A DNA stretch of 6,226 bases from Acidobacteriaceae bacterium (GCA_019246575.1 JAFAQG010000341.1:1-6226), one strand, 5' to 3'. Positions 1 through 6,225 are shown, counted from the first letter of the stretch. A program made the numbers and translations. Notes: generated from the letters alone by a model not told the origin.

Positions 1-75
1 ATCGGGCCGTTCATGCACGAGGCGAAAACGTTGTGTTACGTGCTCGACACTGATGGCGATCGAAGGATCCGGCAT
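1..75 (-). CDS. Polysaccharide ABC transporter ATP-binding protein (Wzt/KpsT/TagH-like), N-terminal fragment
   Basis: On the minus strand an ATG at 75-73 opens a frame that stays open to the window edge (25 codons). It starts MPDPSIAISVEHVTQRFRLV and continues HERPD. The stretch 'isVEHVTqrFRLvHERP' is the usual first beta strand and aromatic segment of ATP-binding subunits that pair with Wzm/KpsM/TagG permeases, which typically read 'I.v.nVsk.Fr.yher'. The Walker A, signature and Walker B motifs would lie outside the window and cannot be checked. The start sits only 3 nt after the permease stop codon, the standard permease-then-ATPase order of these operons, so the two are very probably co-translated. 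In the family this subunit hydrolyses ATP on the cytoplasmic face to drive export of an undecaprenyl-linked glycan. Assignment rests on 25 residues plus context. Confidence 0.75.
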   Translation of the reverse strand, partial: MPDPSIAISVEHVTQRFRLVHERPD

Positions 76-78
76 GCA

Positions 79-855
79 CTACATGTAAAACACAAATTCG
101 TGCTGGTGCTTTCTAAAGAGAGTGAAACCGATCGCCAGGGCCAGGAATCCTGCGGCAAACGACGCAACCACCGACTGGATGCTCGGGAACCCGCCGTAGT
201 AAATGAACATCCGAATGTCGCTGAGAGAGAACGTCAACGGGTTTAGCCAGAAGAGCCAGCGGTACTTAGGGGGAAAGAAATCCACTTTGTAGAGAATAGG
301 TGTTACATAAAACAACACTTGCAGTAAGATCTGGACGATGTGTGCGACGTCGCGATAATACACATTTGCCGTTGCGAAGAAAAAAGTCACGCCCAAGGTC
401 AGAATGCAAAGCGCGGCGATGGGAATCGGGATGAAAATCCAGGTCCAATGCAACGGGTGACGTAAAGCAATCACTAACAGCACAAGCGGGATAAGTGAAA
501 GCAGTAAATTGATGACGTTAGATACGAGCGCTGCCACCGGAAATACAAGCTTCGGCACCGCAACTTTCTTCACGAGATCAGCATTGCCGACCATCGATTC
601 AACGGCATACGATAGGGACTGCGAAAAAAACGTAAACGGCAGCAATGTACACAACAGAAACACTGCGTAATGTGGAATATTAATCGGCATAATAGTGGTA
701 AACACCACCGTGAGTACCAGCATTAGTAGCGCAGGATTTAATAACGCCCACATGAACCCAAGTACCGACCGCTTATAGCGAACCTTGAGTTCACGTAACG
801 CCAGTGCCCAGATCAATTCGCGATAGCGATACGTGTCGCGCAGCAGTTCCGTCAT
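79..855 (-). CDS. ABC-2 type polysaccharide/polyol-phosphate export permease (Wzm/KpsM/TagG family)
   Basis: This is an inner-membrane permease of 258 residues, the normal length for the family. A short cytoplasmic N-terminus leads into the hallmark 'ALRELKVRYKRSVLGFMWAL' (residues 19-38), the amphipathic interface helix and start of TM1 in Wzm/TagG proteins. Hydrophobic segments lie near residues 32-57, 63-83, 104-131, 137-162, 171-190 and 227-246, giving about six TM helices. 'ANVYYRDV' (163-170) and 'FFPPKYRWLFWLNPLT' (193-208) are further family signatures, and the protein ends in a short charged tail 'FRKHQHEFVFYM'. It should form the membrane channel of an ABC exporter for lipid-linked polysaccharide, partnered by the ATPase that begins 3 nt downstream. 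The ATG at 855 is the only conventional start after an in-frame TAA about 90 nt upstream, and no clear Shine-Dalgarno precedes it. Parts of the gene are noticeably AT-richer than the neighbouring plus-strand gene. Confidence 0.92.
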   Translation of the reverse strand: MTELLRDTYRYRELIWALALRELKVRYKRSVLGFMWALLNPALLMLVLTVVFTTIMPINIPHYAVFLLCTLLPFTFFSQSLSYAVESMVGNADLVKKVAVPKLVFPVAALVSNVINLLLSLIPLVLLVIALRHPLHWTWIFIPIPIAALCILTLGVTFFFATANVYYRDVAHIVQILLQVLFYVTPILYKVDFFPPKYRWLFWLNPLTFSLSDIRMFIYYGGFPSIQSVVASFAAGFLALAIGFTLFRKHQHEFVFYM

Positions 856-878
856 GTGTTCGGGGAAGCTAATCTCAT
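852..878 (-). other. Possible 8-codon leader ORF overlapping the permease start (ATGA)
   Basis: On the minus strand an ATG at 878-876 reads M-R-L-A-S-P-N-T and stops at a TGA (854-852) that overlaps the permease ATG as ATGA. This arrangement could allow translational coupling for a start that lacks an obvious ribosome binding site. However, no good Shine-Dalgarno precedes the short ORF either, and an overlap this short can arise by chance. Confidence 0.15.
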
Positions 879-882
879 TGTA
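877..882 (-). promoter_or_regulatory. Weak -10-like hexamer upstream of the permease gene
   Basis: The 95-bp gap between the divergent permease and ATP-grasp genes should hold both promoters. On the minus strand it contains TACAAT (5 of 6 matches to a sigma-70 -10 box), about 20 nt before the permease ATG. No recognisable TTGACA-like -35 lies 16-18 nt upstream, so this is a suggestion only. If it is a true -10, transcription would begin inside the possible leader ORF, so the two ideas compete. I see no convincing promoter for the plus-strand gene in the same gap. Confidence 0.2.
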
Positions 883-950
883 GCGTCCATATCCCGAACC
901 CCAGCCTCCGCGGATCGATGTCCGGCCCGCCCTCGCGGTGATTCTGTCTT

Positions 951-2813
951 ATGGGCGTCCGCAGGCCTACTTTTGTTATCAGTAGAGTGCGGGTGCTGAA
1001 ACCATCGACACTCATATTCGGAAGCGAACCGCGCATCGTGCTTCCGGTTGCGCGCCCTCTAGCGGAACGAGGCATCCCGGTCATCGCAGCCTCTTGGCCC
1101 CGGCCGGTACTCCCCATTCGCTCGCGGTCATTGCAAACGTTCATCCAGTTGCCGGATGCGGCCGGAGATATCGATGCGTTCCTCGAGTCCGTGACGCGGC
1201 TCATTCGAGAGAACGGCTGCGACACACTAATTCCCACGAACGACTCCGCGCTGCTGGTCATCATGCAGAATTACGAATACTTCGCCCGGATGCTGCACGT
1301 GGGCTGCCCTCGTCCCGATGTCCTGTTGAGGGCGATTGACAAGCGATTGACATTTGAAGCCGCTAAGGACGCCGGCACTCCAGTTGCGAAGACATATGCC
1401 GCCTCGAATACCGAGACTCTGCGGCGTCTTTTGCCTGGCGCGCGCTTCCCTTGTATCGCGAAGCCGGACAGCAAGGCGGCAACGCGGCACGATTTCAAGT
1501 GCCGCTATTTCCAATCGGCAGAGGACCTCGTGCGAGCCTTCGATGCTGATCCTAACTTTGGCCGCGATCTAATGTTTCAGGAGTACTGCCCGGGAGAGGG
1601 AGTGGGCATCGAAACCTTCATGCATACGGGAGAACCGCTGGTGACGCTACAACACCGGCGCTTGAAGGAATACCCGAGCACGGGAGGCGTCGGCGTCCTC
1701 GTCGTTTCGGAGCAGCCCGATCCGGTTCTGACCGGCTATGCATTGAAGCTGTTGCGCCAGATCTACTGGGAAGGTATCGCAATGGTCGAGTTCCGGCACG
1801 ATCGCCACACCGGACAGTGTGCCCTGATGGAAATCAACGGCCGCTACTGGGGATCCGTAGCGTTGTCGCATTACGCTGGCGTGGACCTGGCGTGGTATGA
1901 ATGGCAGGTTCTGCATGGACAAATTCCGCAGGTTACACTGCCCAGGGCTGGAGTACGGGCGAGGTGGACTACGGGGTATCTCCTCCGGCTTCAGGATCTG
2001 GCTTCGCAAAGGGAGCCGGACGGCATGCCGCGACCCGCACCGTGGCGAGACACACTCGGGTTCCTGTGGGATCTCCGGCCCACCATTCACGACATGGTCT
2101 GGTCGGTGCGCGACCCAACGCCCGCGGTTCTCGAACTGGCGCGCACTTCGAAGCGCATCGCGGCCGCAACCGCGCGCCGTGTCCTCAAACGGCTGTTGCC
2201 TGCTCCCGCCCTTGAGCGGCTGAAGACCGCGCGCAGCCTCGAACCGGAGGCACGGTCGGTGTATCTGCGCCGGGCTTTGCTTCGCATGCTCGGATTGCGG
2301 CGGGACCGGCAGCGCCCGATGCCCGCCTTCGCGCGGCACATCCTGTTCATCTGTCATGGCAATATCATTCGCAGTCCGATAGCGGAAGCGCTGTTCAAGC
2401 GCGCCCTGAAGCAGCGGGGACATACGGACATAACCGTCGGTTCCGCAGGATTGGCAGCGAAACCGTGCCGTAACGCCGACGAAAGAGCACTGTCAGTTTG
2501 TCAGGAATTCGGAGTATCGCTGGACAGCCATTCCGCTTCTCCTGTTACGGCCGAGCTGATCGCGCATGCCGATGTGATCTTCGTAATGGACTATCTGAAC
2601 GAGGCCAGGCTGCTTGCACGATATCCCGAGGCTGCGCAGAAACTTTTTCTGTTGGGCGCATATAGCAGAAATGCCGCCGGTCGCGGCCTGGAGATCGCCG
2701 ACCCGTACGATGCCGGGCTCACGGAGGTGAGGGAATGCTACAGGATCCTGGAAGAATGCGTCGAGGCGGTCGTCCGCGAGAGCTTCACTTGCCGAACGGA
2801 TCAATGCGCGTGA
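951..2813 (+). CDS. ATP-grasp ligase fused to a C-terminal low-molecular-weight protein tyrosine phosphatase
   Basis: This 620-residue protein has two modules. Residues ~16-115 form a Rossmann-like pre-ATP-grasp domain ('STLIFGSEPRIVLPVARPLA'). Residues ~125-325 are an ATP-grasp domain of the CarB/PylC type: 'IDKRLTFEAAKDAGTPV' (129-145), the likely ATP-binding lysine in 'FPCIAKP' (K171), 'QEYCPGEG' (210-217), and metal-ligand candidates E280 ('MVEF') plus E294 and N296 in 'LMEINGRYWGS'. ATP-grasp enzymes join a carboxylate to an amine or thiol through an acyl-phosphate. The substrate here is unknown. After an Arg/Leu-rich linker (~400-460) comes a full LMW-PTP domain (462-612) with the phosphate loop 'CHGNIIRS' (nucleophile C468, R474) and the general-acid loop 'ADPYDAG' (D584). 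In Wzb-type proteins such a domain dephosphorylates tyrosine kinases that control polysaccharide assembly. The reading frame runs through both modules without interruption. No clear Shine-Dalgarno precedes ATG 951. GTG codons at 987 and 993 also lie before the conserved core and are possible starts. The last 29 bp overlap the convergent methyltransferase gene. Confidence 0.9.
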   Translation: MGVRRPTFVISRVRVLKPSTLIFGSEPRIVLPVARPLAERGIPVIAASWPRPVLPIRSRSLQTFIQLPDAAGDIDAFLESVTRLIRENGCDTLIPTNDSALLVIMQNYEYFARMLHVGCPRPDVLLRAIDKRLTFEAAKDAGTPVAKTYAASNTETLRRLLPGARFPCIAKPDSKAATRHDFKCRYFQSAEDLVRAFDADPNFGRDLMFQEYCPGEGVGIETFMHTGEPLVTLQHRRLKEYPSTGGVGVLVVSEQPDPVLTGYALKLLRQIYWEGIAMVEFRHDRHTGQCALMEINGRYWGSVALSHYAGVDLAWYEWQVLHGQIPQVTLPRAGVRARWTTGYLLRLQDLASQREPDGMPRPAPWRDTLGFLWDLRPTIHDMVWSVRDPTPAVLELARTSKRIAAATARRVLKRLLPAPALERLKTARSLEPEARSVYLRRALLRMLGLRRDRQRPMPAFARHILFICHGNIIRSPIAEALFKRALKQRGHTDITVGSAGLAAKPCRNADERALSVCQEFGVSLDSHSASPVTAELIAHADVIFVMDYLNEARLLARYPEAAQKLFLLGAYSRNAAGRGLEIADPYDAGLTEVRECYRILEECVEAVVRESFTCRTDQCA

Positions 2814-3570
2814 TCTGAAACGCAGCGCGGCGGCCGTCGTACGCAATGCAAGCCGCCGTGATGCCGAAACTCGCTCGCGCTTGGCGCCAGGCCAGCCATT
2901 CGTGACGGGCAAACTCCGAGTAGTTGTAGTATTCGTCGAAGACGACGATGGAGCCCTGGCGGCAGTAAGGCAGCACATGCGTGAGGACGGTGATGCTGGA
3001 GCGATAGAGGTCGCAGTCTACGTGGACCAGCGCCGCTCGCCCGTTCCAGCTCGCAATGAACCGGGGGAGCGTTTGATCGAAGAGGCCTTTGATGAGATGG
3101 CCATTCGGATTATCGAAGCGAGGCGGCTCGGCCTTGAACGTGCCCTTCGGACGCGTCCACCAGTCCTCGGGCAGGCCGTCAAACGAGTCAAATCCGTAGA
3201 CCTGACGTTCCGGGCATTGGTTCAGGAAGTAAAGGAACGACTCGCCGGAGGACACCCCAAACTCGAGGATATCCCCCGTGCAGCCGTTCATGTTCTCGAG
3301 CACAGTACTGAAAAGAGCCGCCCGGGTTTCCCGGTCAGAACGCATTCGGTCAGGGCAGCAATTCTTTCCGCCCGTCAGCTCTTCCTGCAGAACCAGACAG
3401 GAGTGGCTCTTCCAAGCAAGCGTCTGCACCACTTCCGGCGCTTCAACATCCGGTTGCACCTCTTCGCGTAAACAGCGAACAATGTTCGGATAGACAAGGT
3501 GGACGACGGAACTCCGCACTACAGGGGTCGCGGAGAGCCGGGCGGCCAGAGATTTCAACCAGCGTTTCAT
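2785..3570 (-). CDS. Class I SAM-dependent methyltransferase, TylF/MycF-like
   Basis: The protein has 261 residues from the chosen ATG at 3570. The frame is open further upstream to an ATG at 3681, but that start would overlap the preceding acyltransferase gene by about 100 bp and add a tail with no domain character. The 3570 start lies 14 nt after that gene's stop. Motifs are those of TylF/MycF-type sugar O-methyltransferases: SAM-binding motif I 'DILEFGVSSGES' (100-111), 'VYGFDSFDGLPEDW' (124-137), the acidic 'LVHVDCDLYRSS' (181-192) and 'SIVVFDEYYNYSEF' (207-220). In MycF/TylF, acidic residues of the later motifs bind Mg2+ and help deprotonate a sugar hydroxyl, and D185, D187, D212 and E213 are candidates here. 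It is the last gene of the minus-strand block and probably methylates a sugar of the polysaccharide made here. The exact acceptor cannot be read from sequence. It lacks a signal peptide, so cytoplasmic action is expected. Confidence 0.87.
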   Translation of the reverse strand: MKRWLKSLAARLSATPVVRSSVVHLVYPNIVRCLREEVQPDVEAPEVVQTLAWKSHSCLVLQEELTGGKNCCPDRMRSDRETRAALFSTVLENMNGCTGDILEFGVSSGESFLYFLNQCPERQVYGFDSFDGLPEDWWTRPKGTFKAEPPRFDNPNGHLIKGLFDQTLPRFIASWNGRAALVHVDCDLYRSSITVLTHVLPYCRQGSIVVFDEYYNYSEFARHEWLAWRQARASFGITAACIAYDGRRAAFQITRIDPFGK

Positions 3571-3584
3571 GTTACCGGGAGTAT

Positions 3585-4571
3585 TTACGTTCTTCCGACG
3601 AGTACTCGAAAAAACGGCTGCCGACGCGCGAGCACAACCGCGGACCGAAGCTTCTTTTTCCAGACAGGCCCGAGATAACAACGCAACGAGGCCAGAGATA
3701 TTACCGATGCACCGAAACCCGTTTTAAAACGTGCGAGCGATGAGCCTGGCTCAGCGCCGCCCAGGTTAAAGGTCGCGACCCCACTCTGCTTCAGGTGCTC
3801 GGAAATCGCATGGATCAGGAAATGCGATGCCCCCAGGCCCATTCCTTCCGGAGTGGTGCCCGCCGAATGATAATAGGCGGCTTTCACAGATCGCAGTATC
3901 AGCACCGAGGAAACCGGTTGCTTCTCATAGACGGCCTGATACAGCTCTCCGACGCCGTGCTTGAGGAACGCACTTGACTCAGCAGGATCCAAAGCCATGG
4001 ATACAGTCTCGCCGCGATCCTGTCGTCGATTCGTCGAGGCCTGCATCAGACGTAAGTGTTCGTCGCAAGCTGTGGGGTCGCTCGCAGGGAGTAGCGACAC
4101 GCCGGCGCCGCGCGCTTTTTTTAGGTTTCTTTTGTGATTCGTCGAAAGTACAGCCGCCAACTCCAGCTTTTGCAGGTCGAGCGTGTATTCTTCACGCTGC
4201 TTGCGATCAAGCTCCCCTTTCAGGTGCGGTATCTCGACAGGCGGCGAGTTGAAGGTATCGAGTAGCAGATCGGAAATCTTCAGGCGTTCACAAAAACCTA
4301 AGAGACCATCCCAGAATTGGGGTTCGGACGCTCCGGCGCAAAGAGAAGGCATTTCGAGCACGCGCGAGAGTCTGCCACACTTAACGAACGCTGGTGACAA
4401 ACCGGCGATCTCCGAATTGTGGCGCAGCCCGGCCATCCATGCCTCGTGGCCCAATTCAGTCATCGCACGCACGTAACCCGCAGTACAGAACGGGTTTGTG
4501 GCGCCATGCTGTTCGATTGCTTGCGATAAGTCGGCGCTGTCAGCCGGATCGCAAAAAAACGTGGCGGCCAT
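3585..4571 (-). CDS. FemAB/GNAT-like acyltransferase (Acetyltransf_6 / BioF2-like)
   Basis: The protein has 328 residues, a usual length for single-chain FemAB-like proteins of polysaccharide clusters. The N-terminal half has the typical 'NPFCTAGYVRAMTEL' (26-40) and 'WMAGLRHNSEIAGLSPAFVK' region (45-64). The centre has 'STNHKRNLKKARGAGVSL' (143-160), matching the 'lS...RrnlrrarrkG' signature. The C-terminal GNAT fold shows 'YQAVYEKQPVSSVLILRS' (211-228), 'AYYHSAGTTPEGMGLGASHF' (232-251) and 'FNLGGAEPGSSLARFKTGFG' (268-287), the last being the most diagnostic block. Family members transfer acyl or aminoacyl groups to peptidoglycan or sugar precursors in the cytoplasm. The donor and acceptor here are not identifiable. 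The gene starts 12 nt after the toroid gene stop and ends 14 nt before the methyltransferase, indicating one transcript. No strong Shine-Dalgarno is visible before the ATG at 4571, so coupling to the upstream gene is plausible. Confidence 0.85.
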   Translation of the reverse strand: MAATFFCDPADSADLSQAIEQHGATNPFCTAGYVRAMTELGHEAWMAGLRHNSEIAGLSPAFVKCGRLSRVLEMPSLCAGASEPQFWDGLLGFCERLKISDLLLDTFNSPPVEIPHLKGELDRKQREEYTLDLQKLELAAVLSTNHKRNLKKARGAGVSLLPASDPTACDEHLRLMQASTNRRQDRGETVSMALDPAESSAFLKHGVGELYQAVYEKQPVSSVLILRSVKAAYYHSAGTTPEGMGLGASHFLIHAISEHLKQSGVATFNLGGAEPGSSLARFKTGFGASVISLASLRCYLGPVWKKKLRSAVVLARRQPFFRVLVGRT

Positions 4572-4583
4572 TGTAGCTGAATT

Positions 4584-5801
4584 TTAAGTCGTCGTACTCG
4601 CTGCGAGGTAATCCATTACCGAATCGGCAAAGAATTTGGTGGCCCAATTCAATACGCACCACTGGCCGTAATTGCCTTGCACCGGGTACGAGCCGCGAAT
4701 GCCGCCGTCTATGCCGGGAAAGCCGGGCTTGAGGTCCTGCGTGAAACAAACGAAGCCAAGCAGTTTTCTGCCGGCATCGAAATACACGGCGTTTCGTGTC
4801 TCGCAGTATCGACGAAGAAAGACGCCCGCAATCTGAGCCGAGCCGGTCAAACAAGCCCAATCCGCCGCGGGTGTCCAGTCGCGATACCAACGTCCGGCAA
4901 GAAATCCGTCATCGCGGATGAGAGGAACGATAGTGGTGAGCGTTTGGTCAACGGCGGCGAGACAATCCGCACGTCCGAGTCGAATGCCAAGCCCATGTAA
5001 TCCCTCGAGCACATAGCCAATTGTGTGCGTCAGCGGAGCCTCGTGCCTGTCGAGATCGTTTTCATCAAACCAGCCGTTTTCTCTTTGGCACCGCAGAGCA
5101 TAATTTGCCATTCGTGAAGCAGCAGCACCGAAATCATCACGGCCCACCACTTCGCCGGCTGCCGCGAGTGCAAGACCGGTACGCGCTTCGTACGCCTTCG
5201 CGCCCGGCGCACAGAAATGCGAATACCCGCGAGTAAATCGGCCGCCCTCGTCCAGGCAGCTCAACAGCCACTCGCCGGCGCGGAGCGCTGCAGCCCGAAA
5301 GCGGGGGTCGCTGAACCTCACGTAGCCAGCAGTGAAGCCGAACAGCACTTGCCCGGTAACAAAGGTGCTGGACGCAACCGGCTGTGCGCCGTAGATCCCG
5401 CCCTGAATGCCGCCATCGTGCAACTGGATCTGCATCTCCCATAAACCCATGCTTCGGGCGCGCTCCAGGCTCTCTGCATCATTGCACAAACCCGCATAGC
5501 GGAGCATGGTGGGGATGATGTAACCGGTCGTCTCCGGATACGGAGCGATCCAGCCAACCGGAAGAGCCGTGCGGACGGGGCGTCGCATGCGATATCCCCA
5601 GGAGACACCACCGGAGCCGCTTGCATCCTGCGCCCGTTTGATCCACGAAATTGCGCTGTGCAGATGCCCTTCGTGGGGTTTCACCGGCTCAGGGCGTGCC
5701 CGTTCCATTCGCATCAGAACGAGCGCTGGTCTGTATTCCGGCTTGAAGGTGCTGCAGGCCTCGAGTATGGGGCGCGCTGTACGCTTAATGGCGGTTATCA
5801 C
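4584..5801 (-). CDS. Putative (alpha/alpha)-toroid protein of a polysaccharide locus, function unknown
   Basis: This protein of 405 residues has no signal peptide or TM helix. It shows repeating units of about 50-60 residues, each a helix pair followed by a Gly/Trp/Asp-rich loop: 'SWIKRAQDASGSGGVSWGY' (52-70), 'MQIQLHDGGIQGGIYG' (123-138), 'WLLSCLDEGGRFTRGY' (178-193), 'LRCQRENGWFDENDLDRHEA' (236-255), 'IVPLIRDDGFLAGRWYRDW' (291-309) and 'FVCFTQDLKPGFPGIDGG' (350-367). Intervening 'TGYIIPTML', 'TGLALAAAG' and 'HTIGYVLEGL' helices complete the repeat. This pattern fits six-hairpin glycosidases, polysaccharide lyases or terpene-cyclase-like toroids, but I do not recognise a specific family or an unambiguous catalytic pair. 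D250, H253 and E254 are candidates only. The start is a GTG at 5801 with 'GAAGA' almost touching it. An in-frame ATG at 5714 would remove 29 residues and is a real alternative. It heads the acyltransferase/methyltransferase block, which suggests that it acts on the same glycan. Confidence 0.8.
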   Translation of the reverse strand: MITAIKRTARPILEACSTFKPEYRPALVLMRMERARPEPVKPHEGHLHSAISWIKRAQDASGSGGVSWGYRMRRPVRTALPVGWIAPYPETTGYIIPTMLRYAGLCNDAESLERARSMGLWEMQIQLHDGGIQGGIYGAQPVASSTFVTGQVLFGFTAGYVRFSDPRFRAAALRAGEWLLSCLDEGGRFTRGYSHFCAPGAKAYEARTGLALAAAGEVVGRDDFGAAASRMANYALRCQRENGWFDENDLDRHEAPLTHTIGYVLEGLHGLGIRLGRADCLAAVDQTLTTIVPLIRDDGFLAGRWYRDWTPAADWACLTGSAQIAGVFLRRYCETRNAVYFDAGRKLLGFVCFTQDLKPGFPGIDGGIRGSYPVQGNYGQWCVLNWATKFFADSVMDYLAASTTT

Positions 5802-5947
5802 TCTTCGTTGACTGCACAGGGGAGGAACGGCCGAAACCCGGAAACGAGCGCCGCTCTATGTGTGCTCCCGGTTTAATCTCTTTGATTATCGCGCGGACCT
5901 CTTGCGCTTCCGGAGGTCTCGCCTGGTGTTGGCAGCGAGGCACGCAT
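5802..5947. other. Intergenic stretch with no recognisable gene
   Basis: This is the 146-bp stretch between the toroid gene and the last part of the toxin remnant. On the minus strand one frame reads 'AIIKEIKPGAHIERRSF', which looks protein-like, but no start, conserved motif or family can be attached to it. The promoter of the toroid/acyltransferase/methyltransferase block should be here or slightly upstream. I see no convincing -35/-10 pair. Confidence 0.4.
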
Positions 5948-6112
5948 CTACTTCGAAGGTGTCCCCTGCCGCTGCATCTCTTGAAATGAAGAACTCGCGG
6001 GGTCCGATGCGCCCATAACACCGTGGTCGTACACGCTTTCCAGTCGGGGCAGGACATCGGCGAGCATGCGGATCAGTTTCGGAGACAGGTTCTGATTGAG
6101 AAGCAGCCGCAG
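5948..6112 (-). pseudogene. Remnant of a DUF5615 (PIN-like) toxin, N-terminal part
   Basis: On the minus strand, the frame from CTG 6112 reads LRLLLNQNLSPKLIRMLADV and continues LPRLESVYDHGVMGASDP. This closely follows the N-terminus of DUF5615 PIN-like proteins, which typically read '(M)k.LlDeNLSprLvr.La..fp....v.d.gl.gasD..i'. After the aspartate of 'GASD' (about 6002) the similarity ends, and the frame runs through unrelated residues to a TAG at 5950-5948. The expected second half of about 70 residues is missing. No ATG, GTG or TTG precedes the conserved start, and the usual acidic 'DEN' is changed to 'NQN', removing the family's first active-site-type Asp. Together these indicate a decayed, non-functional gene. 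It directly follows a DUF433-like antitoxin remnant, the known partner order. Identification comes from motif recall and is not alignment-tested. Confidence 0.6.
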
Positions 6113-6122
6113 GGCTCGCCTA

Positions 6123-6225
6123 CTAATCGCCGTAACTCGTATTTGCTAACTCTGCGGCGAACGCGTACACGGCTGCCAAATCCTCTTTTTTCGAGACCCG
6201 GATGCTCTTCGAGGATCTCGTCTTC
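6123..6225 (-). pseudogene. C-terminal fragment of a DUF433-family antitoxin with an apparent frameshift
   Basis: Reading in from the right edge on the minus strand gives E-D-E-I-L-E-E-H-P-G-L-E-K. If one A of the A6 run (6186-6191, T6 on the plus strand) is skipped, it continues E-D-L-A-A-V-Y-A-F-A-A-E-L-A-N-T-S-Y-G-D and then two tandem TAG stops (6125-6120). The composite matches the C-terminal half of DUF433 proteins ('eeIle.yP.Lt.eDi.aal.yAAel'), the antitoxins encoded just upstream of DUF5615 PIN-like toxins. As written, the frame instead continues in an arginine-rich nonsense tail to a TGA at 6075-6073. A homopolymer sequencing error could produce the same picture, but the adjacent toxin remnant is also broken, which favours true decay. 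The N-terminal half lies outside the window. Confidence 0.6.

Noticed and set aside
1647..2423. A 258-codon open frame on the minus strand
   Set aside because: It lies wholly inside the ATP-grasp/phosphatase gene, is rich in Arg/Pro/Gln with no motif, and is the expected antisense shadow of GC-rich coding sequence.
2828..2858. Inverted repeat CGGCGGC / GCCGCCG with a 17-nt loop, near the convergent gene ends
   Set aside because: It is inside the methyltransferase coding region with no following T-tract on either strand, so it is not supported as a terminator.
2881..3471. A 196-codon open frame on the plus strand
   Set aside because: It is antisense to the methyltransferase, whose motifs are unmistakable. 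Its own translation has no recognisable domain.
3571..3681. Longer methyltransferase N-terminus starting at ATG 3681
   Set aside because: It would overlap the end of the acyltransferase gene by about 100 bp and add 37 residues without domain character. The ATG at 3570 gives normal operon spacing.
5785..6057. A 90-codon minus-strand frame spanning the upstream region of the toroid gene
   Set aside because: It is in a different frame from the DUF5615-like segment for its first part and Cys/Arg-rich afterwards. Only a short stretch looks protein-like, and no family is recognisable.
6186..6191. The A6 run as a programmed ribosomal frameshift site
   Set aside because: Restoring the antitoxin frame needs a +1 (or -2) shift, and the A-AAA-AAG heptamer is not in the reading frame, so the usual -1 mechanism does not apply. 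Mutation or sequencing error is simpler.
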